A stretch of 64,000 nucleotides of DNA, from positions 649,489 through 713,488 of the forward strand of contig JAOSKM010000001.1 of the NCBI GenBank assembly GCA_027493625.1, given 5' to 3'. Shown piece after piece: positions 1 through 9,830 of the stretch. Every line of letters starts with the position of its first letter. The stretch's first letter is position 1. The notes below the pieces were generated by a model that saw nothing but the letters and a program-made list of their open reading frames with translations, made no database searches and had not been told where the DNA came from. The DNA is from Planctomycetota bacterium. GTDB lineage: Bacteria > Planctomycetota > UBA8742 > UBA2392. Position numbers and translations under genes: made by a program.

Positions 1-685
1 GTGCTTCATGCTGTCGGAAATGTCGATCACGAACACCAGGCGCGTGCCGACGATCGGCTCTTTGAACACGATCGGCGCGGTCTTGCTCTTTTTTCTCGGG
101 TGCCTTCTCGGCCTGCGCGACGCCCTTGTTGCGCACCCACCATTCCCAGAACGTGATGGTGTCGTCGGTGAGCGTGCAGTCTTCGCCGCTGAGCTTGAAC
201 AGCACGCGCTCCGCCATGTGGCGCAGGCGCACCACCTGGTTCTTTGACCAGCGCTGCCAGTCGACCAGCGCCTGCGCGACTGTCAGGGCTTCCGGGTCGT
301 CGCGCCCGGCCAGCGCACCCAGGCAGGCGATCACGTTGACCGTGACGATTTCTTCCTTGTGCAGCTTCTCGGAGTCCTTGCCCATCAGGGCGATCACGTC
401 GGGCAGGAACACCTTGCCCGCGCCCGGCTTGTCCACCTCGCCCTGGCGCACGGCCTCCACGGCGGCAATCACGATCCAGTGCGACTTGTCACCGAGCGCC
501 TTGCGTACTTCGGCGGCGTCCTTTTCATCGCCCGAGGTCACCAGGGGCAACAGACGCTCGAATTCGCTGAAAGCCTCTTTGCTGTCGTCCTTGACGGGCA
601 CCGGGCGCACGCGGTCAGCGACGACGGCGGGCGCCAGCGCCAGCAGCACGGCCGCCGCGAACAGAGCAGATTTGAGGAGACGCAT
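1..685 (-). CDS. Secreted HEAT-like/VWA protein, partial, frameshifted (copy 1)
   Basis: The N-terminal part of a secreted protein whose C-terminus lies beyond the window edge. It starts with a clear Sec signal (MRLLKSALFAAAVLLALAP...), continues with about 170 residues of helical, HEAT-like sequence, then a WEWWVRNKG segment and a lysine-rich linker. The VWA core follows (VFVIDISDSMK, a MIDAS DxSxS motif) but in a different frame. The break falls at a run of six T (A on the coding strand) at 89-94; five would restore the frame (KKSKTAP). The neighbouring minus-strand gene upstream has the same domain order and a matching linker (KRSKTAAV), so the two are tandem paralogues. VWA domains bind proteins through a metal ion; the partner is unknown. 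Error and real decay are both possible for the frame break. Confidence 0.75.
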   Translation of the reverse strand, partial: MRLLKSALFAAAVLLALAPAVVADRVRPVPVKDDSKEAFSEFERLLPLVTSGDEKDAAEVRKALGDKSHWIVIAAVEAVRQGEVDKPGAGKVFLPDVIALMGKDSEKLHKEEIVTVNVIACLGALAGRDDPEALTVAQALVDWQRWSKNQVVRLRHMAERVLFKLSGEDCTLTDDTITFWEWWVRNKGVAQAEKAPEKKEQDRADRVQRADRRHAPGVRDRHFRQHEA

Positions 686-2403
686 GGTTGTCCTTCCGCA
701 GGCCCGCAGGGGAGCAGGTTACTCGGGAAACTCCAGTCAACGTAGCCGCCACCGGTCTTCTTGGCCATGGTGCTGAGCAGCTCCTTGTCGTGGTTGCCGA
801 TGCCCACGCAGCTGATGATCACCTTGCGGAACAGGTTCTGGCGCAAAATGTCGGGCCAGATGTCCTCGCTGTAGATGAAGGGGCCGTCGCCCACGCTGTT
901 GTCGATGTTGTTGCGCTTGTCCTTGACCCGGGCGGTGCTCTGGTCGTCCCAGCTGGCCCAGCCGTCGGTCAGGAACACGATGGTATCCGCGCCGGTCAGC
1001 ACGCAGTTGGCGTCCACGGCCGGCTCATCGCACTTGTCGCCCTTGTCGGAGACCTGCAGGGCGTGCAGCAGCGCGCCGTGGATGTTGGTCATGCCCATGA
1101 AGTCCAGCTCGAGGGCGGCCTTGCTCCACTTGCTGCAGTTGGCTTCGTTGGCGTAGACCCAGCCGCCGGTGGGGCACTCGTGCTCGGTGCCGTAGACGAC
1201 GATCGCGAAGTAGCGGTCGCCCACGAAATCCTTGATCGCGCGGGAGAGCTCGAAGCGGGCGAGGTCCATCTTGGTCTCGATTTCCTTCCAGGGCAGGCGG
1301 CGCAGCGGGTTGTCGGCGTCCGGATCTTCCTCTTCTTCCTCGGGGGCCTTCTCGCCCTTGCGCCGGCCTGAAACCGGGCCGGATTCCTTTTGCGCTTTTC
1401 GATTTCCTCAAGGCTGATCTTGAGCGGCAGCTTCATGCTGTCCGAGCAGTCGATCACGAACACGAAGCGCTTGCCCACCGGCGCCGTGTCGAACACGGGC
1501 GGCACCGCGGCCGTCTTGCTGCGTTTGCCGTCGGGCTTCTTGCTGTTGTCAACGGCGCCAACGGCCTTCATCTGCGCGACCCACCACTTCCAGTAGAACG
1601 TGGATGCCATGTCGGCCACCTCGCCGGTGATCGCATTCAGCATCTTGCTGCCGAAGAAGCGCACGCGTTCATCGAGGCAGATCTTTGCGCTCTTCCCACA
1701 CCACCGCGGCCTCGACCGTCTTGATCACGGTTTCCTTGTTGGCGGTGTCCACGATGTCCTCGAGGCAGGCCATGGTGTTGATCGGGACGATCAGCCACTT
1801 GCGGGCCCACTCCTCGTTTTCTTCCAGCAGGATGTTCACCACGTCGTCGGTGAAGCGCGAGGCCTTGGCCTGGCGCACGGCCTCGAGGGCGGCGCACTTG
1901 ATGTAGGGGTTTTTGGCGTCGGCCAGCGCGGCGCGGATGGTCTTGTCGGCGGCCTCCACGCCTTCCATGCGGGCCAGCGACTTGAAGAAGTCGAACTGGT
2001 CAAGGGCCAGGGTGGGGTCCTTGTCGCTTTTCAGGTCGAGCGCCGCCTTGCCGATCAGCCCGACGCTCTCTTCGTCGGTGAACGAGGCCAGCGCGTTGAT
2101 GATCTGGTCGCGCACCTCGCCGGGCAGGCCGGCTTTCTTGCTTTTACGGGCCCGCTGGTCGTTGGCCAGTTCGCCCAGCAGGTACTTGGCGGCATCTTTG
2201 TCGTTGGTTCTGGCCATCTTCTCGATCAGCCGCCCCATGGTGGTGCGTGAGCCGTCTTTCTTGGCCTGCTCGTAGTCTTTCTTGAGCGTCTTGAAGTCGT
2301 CGTCGGCGCGCACTGTACCGGTGGGGGCCAGGCTCACGGACAGCAGGGCGGCCGCAAGCAGGCACAGAAGAAGGGACCAGCGGTAGGAATTCGGGCGCTG
2401 CAT
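538..2403 (-). CDS. Secreted HEAT-like/VWA protein with two frame breaks (copy 2)
   Basis: Signal peptide (MQRPNSYRWSLLLCLLAAALL), about 220 residues of alpha-helical repeats resembling HEAT, a WKWWVAQ segment, then a VWA domain with MIDAS (VFVIDCSDSMKLPL) and later IVFLTDGWASWDD and VIISCVGIGNHD strands. The coding frame changes near 1685 (…VVWEERK to AKICLDERVRFFGSKM) and again at the four-base T run at 1388-1391, where one more base joins EEIEKRK to a KESGPVSG linker. After GGGYVDWSFP the frame has no stop until it is 148 nt inside the next gene. A third single-base slip near 725-730 would end the protein at a TAA at 719-721, which is more natural. Paralogue of the downstream gene. Secreted or periplasmic; ligand unknown. 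Confidence 0.75.
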
Positions 2404-2719
2404 TTCGCCTCCTGTTTTTCGGCCCGCGGGGTGGGTCTGTGATGACCTGCGCCTACTTTAACCCGACCCGCCACAGCCGCAATGCTACCCAACGGTAACA
2501 CGGACCCCCGGCAGGTGTCTGCAACGTAGCGAAACAGCCGCGCCGGGGCCATTCTTGGCCCATGTACGGTATGCATCAAATGCCGTGCCGCATGGGTGGG
2601 CCAACGGCTGCGGGGTGGCGTCATCTGCCGGAAAACGCGCGTGTGCACACCGCCGTTCACGTAAATTGCGGCCGCCCAGCGGCTGGCATGGGCAAGTTTC
2701 ATGTGCTTGAATTGCATTC
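2404..2719. other. Divergent intergenic region
   Basis: A 316-nt spacer between the minus-strand HEAT/VWA gene and the plus-strand toxin-antitoxin pair. It must hold the promoters for both directions, but I see no convincing -35/-10 pair, operator palindrome or RNA fold. The short ORFs that cross it have no recognisable protein features. Confidence 0.5.
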
Positions 2720-2932
2720 ATGACCGAGACTACCGAGCCCAAGTTCTACCTGAAGCTCAACATCGAGCAGCGGTTGCAGCTCGTTGCCGAAATCATGGAA
2801 AGCGTTCTCGCCGCGGCCGGGCCGGAATCCGTGCGGGGGCCGACATGGGACGATCTTGAACGACGGCTGGCGGGCCCTGATCGCGCTCTGTCCTGGCAGG
2901 AATTCTGCCGGCAACTCGGCTGGTCGGAATGA
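2720..2932 (+). CDS. Antitoxin of a ParE-type module (addiction module component family)
   Basis: A 70-residue acidic protein. It matches the pattern of the small 'addiction module component' antitoxins: an LxIEQRLQLVAEIMESVL helix, then a WDDLERRLAGPD segment and the C-terminal SWQEFCRQLG tail. These proteins neutralise the toxin encoded next door and usually repress their own promoter. Its stop codon overlaps the toxin start as ATGA, a typical arrangement for translational coupling. No strong Shine-Dalgarno is visible before the ATG. The family assignment rests on pattern and context. Confidence 0.8.
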   Translation: MTETTEPKFYLKLNIEQRLQLVAEIMESVLAAAGPESVRGPTWDDLERRLAGPDRALSWQEFCRQLGWSE

Positions 2933-3237
2933 CCTTGCCGTTGCTGGTTCGGCCGGAAGTCGCAGGGGATGTTGACGACATCCGGCGTTACTACCGTGAA
3001 CTTTCTCCGCATCTGGAAGCGGCGTTTGAGGCGGCTTTCAAGGATGCTATCGCCCGCATGACGGCGAATCCGCTGGCTTACTCACAAGTGCGCGGAGCGA
3101 TGCGGCGCGTGCGACTGAAGCGCTTTCCATACCTGGTGGGGTACATCGTGAATCCGGACTCGATCCTCGTGGTGGGGGTTGTACACGCCGCCCGCGACCC
3201 GGAAGTCTGGGCTGCACGGTCTGGAGAACCGGATTAG
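2929..3237 (+). CDS. ParE/RelE-superfamily toxin
   Basis: A 102-residue basic protein with the ParE/RelE layout. It opens with a helical pair (VAGDVDDIRRYYREL…AAFEAAFKDAIARM), followed by NPLAYSQVRGAMRRVRLKRFPYLVGYIV and a closing strand with VVHAARDPEVWAAR. The R…RFPY…Y core and the H..RDP..W ending are family hallmarks. ParE proteins poison DNA gyrase and RelE proteins cleave mRNA; which applies here cannot be read from the sequence. It is complete and sits in a two-gene module with its antitoxin, with no other mobile-element gene nearby. Confidence 0.85.
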   Translation: MTLPLLVRPEVAGDVDDIRRYYRELSPHLEAAFEAAFKDAIARMTANPLAYSQVRGAMRRVRLKRFPYLVGYIVNPDSILVVGVVHAARDPEVWAARSGEPD

Positions 3238-3313
3238 CAATCACCGGCCGGATTTATCTCGGCTTGTGGTCACGCTTTGCGTTTCCATAATAGCGCAGCA
3301 CGTTAGGGAACCC

Positions 3314-4423
<1,110 letters not shown>

Positions 4424-4648
4424 CCCGCCCTGCGAATCAGCCTCCAGCGGCAAATCCATGCCGATTCGCCCCGCCTTTGCAGGCAGGGCTTTGGTTGCTG
4501 TGCAAAAATCTGAAAAATACTTTTCCGCCCGCAAAGGCCGTAAATGTCGGCCTTTGCGGCATTGGTTGTTTCGCGGACGCCTCAAATCCTTCGCCAACCG
4601 CCGCATAGGGTGTGGGCGGACTTTCCGCCCGAACTTCGGAGCACACCC

Positions 4649-5140
4649 ATGTCCCGTTTCGAGAAAGTCGGCAACCGCGGCCGTGAACAGCGCAAGGCGC
4701 GCAGCAGCGGCCAGATCGTGGAAGGCATCGCCATCGCGCAGCGCATGTACCTTGAGACCGGCGGCGAAGACATCGATTTCGGCATTCGCTCGGCCAGGCT
4801 GATGCTGCAACTCTACCAGAAGCAGCTGGAAAGCGGCCCGCGCCCGGGTGTTGAGCCGATCAGCCATCAGCTGGCCGTGCGCACCCGCCAGCAACTGGCA
4901 AGCTTCATGCGCCAGCGGGAACGCAAGCTGGCAGACCTGCAGAAGCGCGTGGATGAAAGCCAGCAGGCCGAAGCGGACCGTGCGGACGCAGAACGGAACG
5001 CGGAAGCAGGACGGAACGCGGACGTCCCGTCCGCAGAAACGCCGGTGACCGACCAAGACCAGAAAGCATTCGATACGGAACCGGCTTGCGATGCGGACCG
5101 GAGGTCCGCGCTCCAATCAGCCGCCAGACAGGCCGGCTAG
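4649..5140 (+). CDS. Hypothetical protein with charged coiled-coil tail
   Basis: A protein of 163 residues starting MSRFEKVGNRGREQRKARSSG. The first 110 residues are helical and include RQQLASFMRQRERKLADLQKR, a likely short coiled coil. The last 50 are low complexity, rich in Ala, Asp, Glu and Arg. There is no signal peptide or membrane segment. I do not recognise a family. It follows the MoxR gene after a 225-nt spacer, which itself holds no clear feature, so co-transcription is uncertain. Confidence 0.6.
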   Translation: MSRFEKVGNRGREQRKARSSGQIVEGIAIAQRMYLETGGEDIDFGIRSARLMLQLYQKQLESGPRPGVEPISHQLAVRTRQQLASFMRQRERKLADLQKRVDESQQAEADRADAERNAEAGRNADVPSAETPVTDQDQKAFDTEPACDADRRSALQSAARQAG

Positions 5141-5163
5141 GCACTACGGCGATCTTTGACAAG

Positions 5164-5889
5164 TTAGCGGCCGAACTTGAGGCGCTCGGCGAGGATCTCG
5201 GGCAGGCCGGCATCGAGGATCTTGCGGCTGGTGGTCTCGATGTCGTACTCGATGCGGGTGATCTTCACCATCTCTTTGTCGCTGTCGTAGATGGCAAAGC
5301 AGCTCTTGGGGTTTTCGTCGCGCGGCTGGCCTACGCTGCCTACGTTGACCAGCGCCTTCTCGAAGCCCTTGAGGTTGATCTCGTAGGACATGCTGTAGCT
5401 GACCATCGGCCCGCTGAAGAAGGTGACCGGCACGTGGGAATGGCCGAGGAAGCACACGCGGGTGCGCAGCTTCTCGAGTGACAGGCGCGCGTCCTGGCTG
5501 GTCTGGATGTAATCGAACAGGTCAGGAAAGTTCAGCGAGCCGTGCACCAGGGTGATGTCTTCGTTCACCTCGTGCACCAGCGGCAGCTCGCGCAGGAACT
5601 GCATGTTCTCTTCTTTGAGGTTGTCGCGCGTCCAGTAGACGGCCTGCTTGGCGTAGGTGTTGAAGAACTCGATGCTCAGCTTGCCGCACACGGCCCAGTC
5701 GTGGTTGCCGGCGACGGTGGGGCAGCCCATTTCGCGCACGATGTCGCAGCATTCATCGGGGTTGGCGCCGTAGCCGACGATGTCGCCCAGGCAAAGGTAG
5801 CGGTCGACGCCTTCCTTTTTGCAAAGGCCCAGGACCGTCTCAAGCGCCTCCAGGTTGCCGTGGATGTCTCCGAAGATGGCGTAACGCAA
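5164..5889 (-). CDS. Calcineurin-like metallophosphoesterase
   Basis: A 241-residue protein with the complete set of metallophosphoesterase motifs in order: GDIHGN at the N-terminus, GDIVGYGANP, GNHD, HGS and GHSHVP. These ligands bind two metal ions in the YfcE/MJ0936-like branch of phosphodiesterases. The length is normal for that branch. It is cytoplasmic with no signal peptide. It converges with the plus-strand gene on its left. The substrate cannot be inferred; members act on cyclic nucleotides, other phosphodiesters or protein phosphates. Confidence 0.9.
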   Translation of the reverse strand: MRYAIFGDIHGNLEALETVLGLCKKEGVDRYLCLGDIVGYGANPDECCDIVREMGCPTVAGNHDWAVCGKLSIEFFNTYAKQAVYWTRDNLKEENMQFLRELPLVHEVNEDITLVHGSLNFPDLFDYIQTSQDARLSLEKLRTRVCFLGHSHVPVTFFSGPMVSYSMSYEINLKGFEKALVNVGSVGQPRDENPKSCFAIYDSDKEMVKITRIEYDIETTSRKILDAGLPEILAERLKFGR

Positions 5890-6014
5890 GACTGACCCCC
5901 GGCAGGCGCGCCTGTGGCAACGAGTAGAAAACCCGACCTAAATGGTCCAATAATAAAGTCTAGCCAATACTGCTTCACCCGGCAAGACGGCCCAAACATA
6001 GCACTGTCTATGCC

Positions 6015-6773
6015 TTACGCCACTGACTTTGCAGTCAAACAGGCGCTGTCCAACGCTACTCCCGCTGCACACCACGCACAAGCATGTACCGCAAGGCCAA
6101 GCACGGAAACCTGCACGGCCGAATCCCACAGCAGGGGCGTCAGGTCATGGCGGCTGAGATCCGGCAGCAGCAGCGCGTAAGCGCCGCCCATGCCCGCCAC
6201 CGCGTAGCCGATTACATAGAGCCCCAGGGTGATCAGGCCGACCACCACCGGCTTGCGCAGGCGGGCCGCCACCTGCACGAAGGCCAGCAGGATCGCGCTG
6301 GCGAAGAACTGGCCCAGCACGGGCAGGAACAGCGAGCCGGTTTCACTGAGCGCGCTGCTGGCGCCGCGGTAGCTGAACAGCATGGGGTCTTCCAGCTCGA
6401 ACCACAGCAGCGCGGCGAAGATCGCGCCGCTCCATAGCAGGCACAGCACGGCCAGCGGCGCCAGCCGCCCCAGCAGCGTGCCCAGCGACAGCACCCACAC
6501 AGGTACCGGACGCGTCAGGAGCTGCGCCTCGGCCTCTTCGGATTCGTCCTCGCCGGGCAGGCAGAACAGCAGCACGGCCACGGCGCCCAGCAGGCCGATG
6601 GTGTAGACGCCAAGTTCCTTAAGTTGCACGACTTCGTAGCCCAATCCGAAGGCGCTGAACCATCGCAGGGAAAGGATGAAGCCGACACCCGCCACGGCCA
6701 GCACCCAGGTGCCGCCCCGGCGCAGGATGTCCAGGGCGTTCGAAAGGCTAAGGGCCAGCAGGGCGTGGGGCAT
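6015..6773 (-). CDS. Integral membrane protein, possible ABC-2-type permease
   Basis: About 252 residues with six or so hydrophobic segments (such as GGTWVLAVAGVGFILSL, IGLLGAVAVLLFCLPG, VLSLGTLLGRLAPLAVLCLL and VVVGLITLGLYVIGYAVAG). The GEDESEEAEAQLLTRPVPV segment after the second hydrophobic stretch resembles ABC-2 permeases, where an acidic loop precedes a 'TRPV' turn. No ATPase gene is adjacent, so the partner is missing or encoded elsewhere. The start is placed at MPHALLALS; a GTG 13 codons upstream is also open. The family call is tentative. Confidence 0.6.
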   Translation of the reverse strand: MPHALLALSLSNALDILRRGGTWVLAVAGVGFILSLRWFSAFGLGYEVVQLKELGVYTIGLLGAVAVLLFCLPGEDESEEAEAQLLTRPVPVWVLSLGTLLGRLAPLAVLCLLWSGAIFAALLWFELEDPMLFSYRGASSALSETGSLFLPVLGQFFASAILLAFVQVAARLRKPVVVGLITLGLYVIGYAVAGMGGAYALLLPDLSRHDLTPLLWDSAVQVSVLGLAVHACAWCAAGVALDSACLTAKSVA

Positions 6774-6819
6774 GGGCTGAGTGTAGTAGGGATCGCGCAA
6801 CAGGTGCAACACTGGCTGG

Positions 6820-6916
6820 GTGGCACAGACATTCCTGTCTGTGGGGCTGAGCGAAGCGAAGCCCGGCCTGTCGCGGCAAACGCGCCGCGACCACAGACAA
6901 GAATGTCTGTGCCACC
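6820..6916. repeat. REP-like inverted repeat
   Basis: The arm GTGGCACAGACATTCCTGTC at 6820-6839 and its continuation to 6844 are matched in reverse complement by 6891-6916 (CCACAGACAAGAATGTCTGT…). Each arm is itself nearly palindromic. The 46-nt middle contains GAGCGAAGCGAAGC and a small CGCGGCAAACGCGCCGCG hairpin. It fills the spacer between the Nudix and membrane-protein genes. Palindromes of this kind are, to my recollection, dispersed between genes in many planctomycete genomes; they may act as terminators or be relics of a mobilised REP. Confidence 0.8.
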
Positions 6917-6918
6917 AA

Positions 6919-7338
6919 CTACTCGTGCCGCGTCACCGGGTACACCTCGCGGAAGAACCAGCGCGAGTCGCTGAACATGATAGGGATGCGTTCGATCTCG
7001 CCGCGCTTGATCCACTTCCAGGCCGCTACTTCGTTGGGGTCGGGCTTTACTTCGCGCGGGCCGGCCAGCTCACACTGCCACCAGTGCAGCACGAAGTGGG
7101 CCCGGCGGGTCATGCTCTCCCACAGCTTGCGCACGGGCTTGATTCGCAGGCCCACTTCCTCAAGGGCCTCGCGCACGCAGGCGGACTGCTGGTCTTCGCC
7201 AGGCTCCAGCGAGCCGGTCACGCTGGACCAGTAGCCGGGCCAGGTGTCCATGGCCGCGCGCTCGATGAACAGCAGCTCATCGCCGTCTTCGATCACGGCG
7301 ACGATGGCATGGCGTAGCGGGCGTTGGTCGTCGAACAT
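6919..7338 (-). CDS. Nudix hydrolase
   Basis: A 139-residue protein with a perfect Nudix box, GSLEPGE followed by seven residues and REALEEVGL, fitting GX5EX7REUXEEXGU. The catalytic glutamates for Mg2+ binding are all present. Size and layout resemble NudB-type dihydroneopterin triphosphate pyrophosphatases (HAxVAVIEDGDELLFIER opening, WPGYWSSVTGSLEPGE, then WKWI). In that family folate-pathway genes are often partners, but here the upstream gene is gatB. The space before its ATG is entirely a heptamer array, and no Shine-Dalgarno is visible. Substrate specificity is inferred only. Confidence 0.88.
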   Translation of the reverse strand: MFDDQRPLRHAIVAVIEDGDELLFIERAAMDTWPGYWSSVTGSLEPGEDQQSACVREALEEVGLRIKPVRKLWESMTRRAHFVLHWWQCELAGPREVKPDPNEVAAWKWIKRGEIERIPIMFSDSRWFFREVYPVTRHE

Positions 7339-7343
7339 GGCGA

Positions 7344-7589
7344 CTGGTGGTTAGTGGTTGGTGGTTGGTGGTTGGTGGTTGGTGGTTGGTGGTTGGTAGT
7401 TAGTGGTTGGTAGTTAGTGGTTAGCGTCTCCTTGAATATGCGCTTCACCAGTCACCAGTCACCAGCCACCAGCCACCAGTCACCAGTCACCAGCCACCAG
7501 CCACCAGTCACCAGTCACCAGCCACCAGTCACCAGCCACCAGCCACCAGCCACCAGTAACCAGCCACCAGTAACCAGCCACCGGTCACC
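7344..7589. repeat. Heptanucleotide inverted array A (TTGGTGG / CCACCAG)
   Basis: The left arm, 7344-7424, is a tandem array of GGTGGTT-type 7-nt units; the right arm, 7446-7589, is a longer array of CACCAGC/CACCAGT units. The two are approximately reverse complementary (with T·G wobble), separated by 20 nt, and could fold into a hairpin of more than 70 bp. The array occupies the whole spacer between gatB and the Nudix gene, and the gatB stop codon (7585-7587) lies inside the last unit. The longest of nine such sites in this window. Confidence 0.92.
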
Positions 7590-9042
7590 CGTTGTTGATC
7601 CGGGCGGCGATCCTGGGGCCGAGCTCTTTGGGATTGGCCTTGCCCTTCAGCTTGCGCATCACCTGCCCGATCAGGAAACCCAGCGCCTTTTCTTCGCCGG
7701 CCTTGAAGTCGGCCACGGCGCGGTCTTTGAACTCCTCGATCACTTCGTCGATCATCGCGGTCAGGGCGCCTTCGTCCTGCTCGATCAGCTTATTCAGCCG
7801 CCGCGCCGCCTGCAGGGCGCCTTCGTCGGCCTCGACCATGGCGTGGAAGACTTCCTTGGCCGTGATGTTGTTCAGCTTGCCGGCGTCCAGCAGCTGGATC
7901 AGCTCAACCAGCGCCTCGGGCGTCAGCTTCAGCTCGCCGATGCCCGCGTTGCGGTCGTTGAGCTCGCGGGTGACTTCGCCGACCACCCAGGCCGCCACCT
8001 TGCGCGGCTCGTCCAGCAGCTTGAGCGCGCTCTCGTAGAAGTCGGCCAGGGCCTTGTCGCCCACCAGGTACTCGGCGTCCTGCTCGCTGAGTTTGTAATC
8101 ATGCAGGAAGCGCAGCAGGCGCTTCTCGGGCATCTCGGGCAGGCTGAGGCGCACGCTTTCAACCCACTCGCGCGGCACGTCGAAGGTCGCCAGGTCGGGC
8201 TCCGGGAAGAAGCGGTAGTCCGTGGCCTCTTCCTTGCTGCGCATGGAGCGCGTTTCGCCCTTCTCGTCGTCCCACAGCCGCGTGTCCTGGCTGAGACTGC
8301 CGCCGCTTTCGATCACCTGCTGGTGGCGCTTGATCTCGAACTCGAGGGCCGCGCGCACCATGCGGAAGCTGTTCAGGTTCTTGATCTCGCTGCGCACGCC
8401 GAACTTCTGCTGGCCGCGCGGCCGAATGCTGACGTTGGCGTCGCAGCGCAGGCTGCCCTTTTCCATGCTGAGGTCGCTGACGCCCAGGTAGCTGAGGTTG
8501 CGCTTGAGTGTGTTCAGGTAGACGTAGGCTTCCTCGGGGCTGCGCAGGTCGGGGCCGCCGACGATCTCGATCAGCGGCGTGCCGGCGCGGTTGAGGTCCA
8601 CCAGCGTGCTGCCCTCCATGTGGATCGACTTGCCGGCGTCTTCCTCAAGGTGCGCGCGGGTGATGCGGCACACCTTGGGCTGGCCGCTTTCATCGTGAAT
8701 GGGCAGCTGCAACTCGCCGTCGAAACACAGGGGCTCATCGAACTGGCTGATCTGGTAGCCCTTGGGCAGGTCCGGGTAGAAGTAGTTCTTGCGATCGAAC
8801 TTGATGCGGTGCGCGATCTGGCAGTTAAGCGCCAAACCAATCCGGATTCCGAACTCCACGGCCTGGCGGTTAACCATCGGTAAGGCGCCCGGCAGGCCCA
8901 GGCACACGGGGCAGGTCAGCGAGTTCGCCGGCGCGCCGAACTGCACGGCGCAGCCGCAGAACATCTTGGACGCGGTCTTGAGCTGCACGTGCACCTCAAG
9001 GCCGATCACAGGCTCGAACTCGGTTTTGGTTGCTGTAGCCAT
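7585..9042 (-). CDS. gatB: Aspartyl/glutamyl-tRNA amidotransferase subunit B
   Basis: A 485-residue GatB, of normal length. It shows the family opening VIGLEVHVQLKT followed by SKMFCGC, then FGAPANSLTCPVCLGLPGALP (cysteine-containing Zn/kinase-like core), the DFNRAGTPLIEIV-type motif (here DLNRAGTPLIEIVGGPD), and a C-terminal helical YqeY-like tail domain ending KELGPRIAARINNG. With GatA and GatC it converts Glu-tRNAGln and/or Asp-tRNAAsn to the amide forms. Since asnS is encoded two genes upstream, the Gln-tRNA role is likely the main one. gatA and gatC are not in the window. Upstream and downstream spacers are heptamer hairpins. Confidence 0.97.
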   Translation of the reverse strand: MATATKTEFEPVIGLEVHVQLKTASKMFCGCAVQFGAPANSLTCPVCLGLPGALPMVNRQAVEFGIRIGLALNCQIAHRIKFDRKNYFYPDLPKGYQISQFDEPLCFDGELQLPIHDESGQPKVCRITRAHLEEDAGKSIHMEGSTLVDLNRAGTPLIEIVGGPDLRSPEEAYVYLNTLKRNLSYLGVSDLSMEKGSLRCDANVSIRPRGQQKFGVRSEIKNLNSFRMVRAALEFEIKRHQQVIESGGSLSQDTRLWDDEKGETRSMRSKEEATDYRFFPEPDLATFDVPREWVESVRLSLPEMPEKRLLRFLHDYKLSEQDAEYLVGDKALADFYESALKLLDEPRKVAAWVVGEVTRELNDRNAGIGELKLTPEALVELIQLLDAGKLNNITAKEVFHAMVEADEGALQAARRLNKLIEQDEGALTAMIDEVIEEFKDRAVADFKAGEEKALGFLIGQVMRKLKGKANPKELGPRIAARINNG

Positions 9043-9049
9043 AAGAAGG

Positions 9050-9134
9050 CAGGTTATAGGTTGTAGGTTGTAGGTTGTAGGGCAGGGTGGCGGCCGCAGT
9101 TCACTACAACCTACAACCTAAAACCTACAACCTG
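9050..9134. repeat. Heptanucleotide inverted array B (TTGTAGG / CCTACAA)
   Basis: Left arm 9050-9081 carries GGTTATA then repeated GGTTGTA units. Right arm 9103-9134 carries ACTACAA, CCTACAA and CCTAAAA variants, its approximate reverse complement. A 21-nt GC-rich loop separates them. It fills the spacer between gatB and the HAD-like gene almost completely. Same architecture as array A with a different unit. Confidence 0.9.
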
Positions 9135-9139
9135 CTGTT

Positions 9140-9817
9140 TCAAACCACCGTCGGCAACACGTTCAGCAGGGCTTCGACGGTGGGGGCTTCGTAATCCGGC
9201 ACGTCCTTCAGGTCGCGGGGCAGCTGGTGCTTGCCGTGGCGGCCCATCTGCAGCTGGATGGCCTGCATGCGCAGGGTGTTGGCCGGGCGCACGTTGTTGT
9301 CAATGCGCGTGCCCAGCATCAGGCACTCGCCGGTGGTGGTGCCCAGCAGCCCGACCAGGAACTCAACCACGCGCGGGTCCGGCAGGTCGATCTTCATCTG
9401 CCTGGGCAGGCCCTTCACCTGGATCAGCGGCGACAGCCCGCCTTTCTCGAGCGCGGCCAGTTCTTCGTCGCTCAGGTGGTTGCCGATTGCCACTTTCCAG
9501 CCGCGCTGGCGGCAGACCTGCAAAATGTCACGCGCCTCCTTGCGCAGGCGGGTTACCGGCTGATGGTTCTTCTTGAAGGCGCTGATGCAGCGCAGCGCCA
9601 GCGTGGTGTCGCGGTTCACCAGCCGGAAGATCATGGCCTCGAACTGGTTGGGCGCGAACGATTCAATCGAGAAGGTGTCGGCCTGCTGCAGCGCCTGCTC
9701 GCTGACGCGCACGCCGGCCGTGGCCACGATCTGGCGCACGAGAGCGATCGCGTTGCGGTCGTTCTCGGATTCGTCCGTCAGGACGTCGTGCATGTCAATG
9801 ATGATGGCGTTGGGCAA
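9140..9817 (-). CDS. HAD-superfamily-like protein with degenerate catalytic motifs
   Basis: A 225-residue protein with HAD-fold order. Motif I region IIIDMHDVLTDE has Asp-Met-His-Asp where active HAD phosphatases have DxD; a motif II-like VAIGNH follows, then a lysine region (RQMKIDLPDP) and a motif IV region LMLGTRIDNN, where the usual GDS or DD is replaced by GTRID. Cap-like helices lie between motifs I and II. Either an atypical HAD enzyme or a non-catalytic binding protein. The start is TTG with TGAGGA upstream as Shine-Dalgarno. It lies between asnS and gatB on the same strand, with heptamer arrays on both sides. Confidence 0.6.
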   Translation of the reverse strand: MPNAIIIDMHDVLTDESENDRNAIALVRQIVATAGVRVSEQALQQADTFSIESFAPNQFEAMIFRLVNRDTTLALRCISAFKKNHQPVTRLRKEARDILQVCRQRGWKVAIGNHLSDEELAALEKGGLSPLIQVKGLPRQMKIDLPDPRVVEFLVGLLGTTTGECLMLGTRIDNNVRPANTLRMQAIQLQMGRHGKHQLPRDLKDVPDYEAPTVEALLNVLPTVV

Positions 9818-9830
9818 GGTGCATCCTCAG

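Noticed and set aside
7344..7589. CRISPR array
   Set aside because: The units are about 7 nt with no unique spacers, and there are no cas genes in the window.
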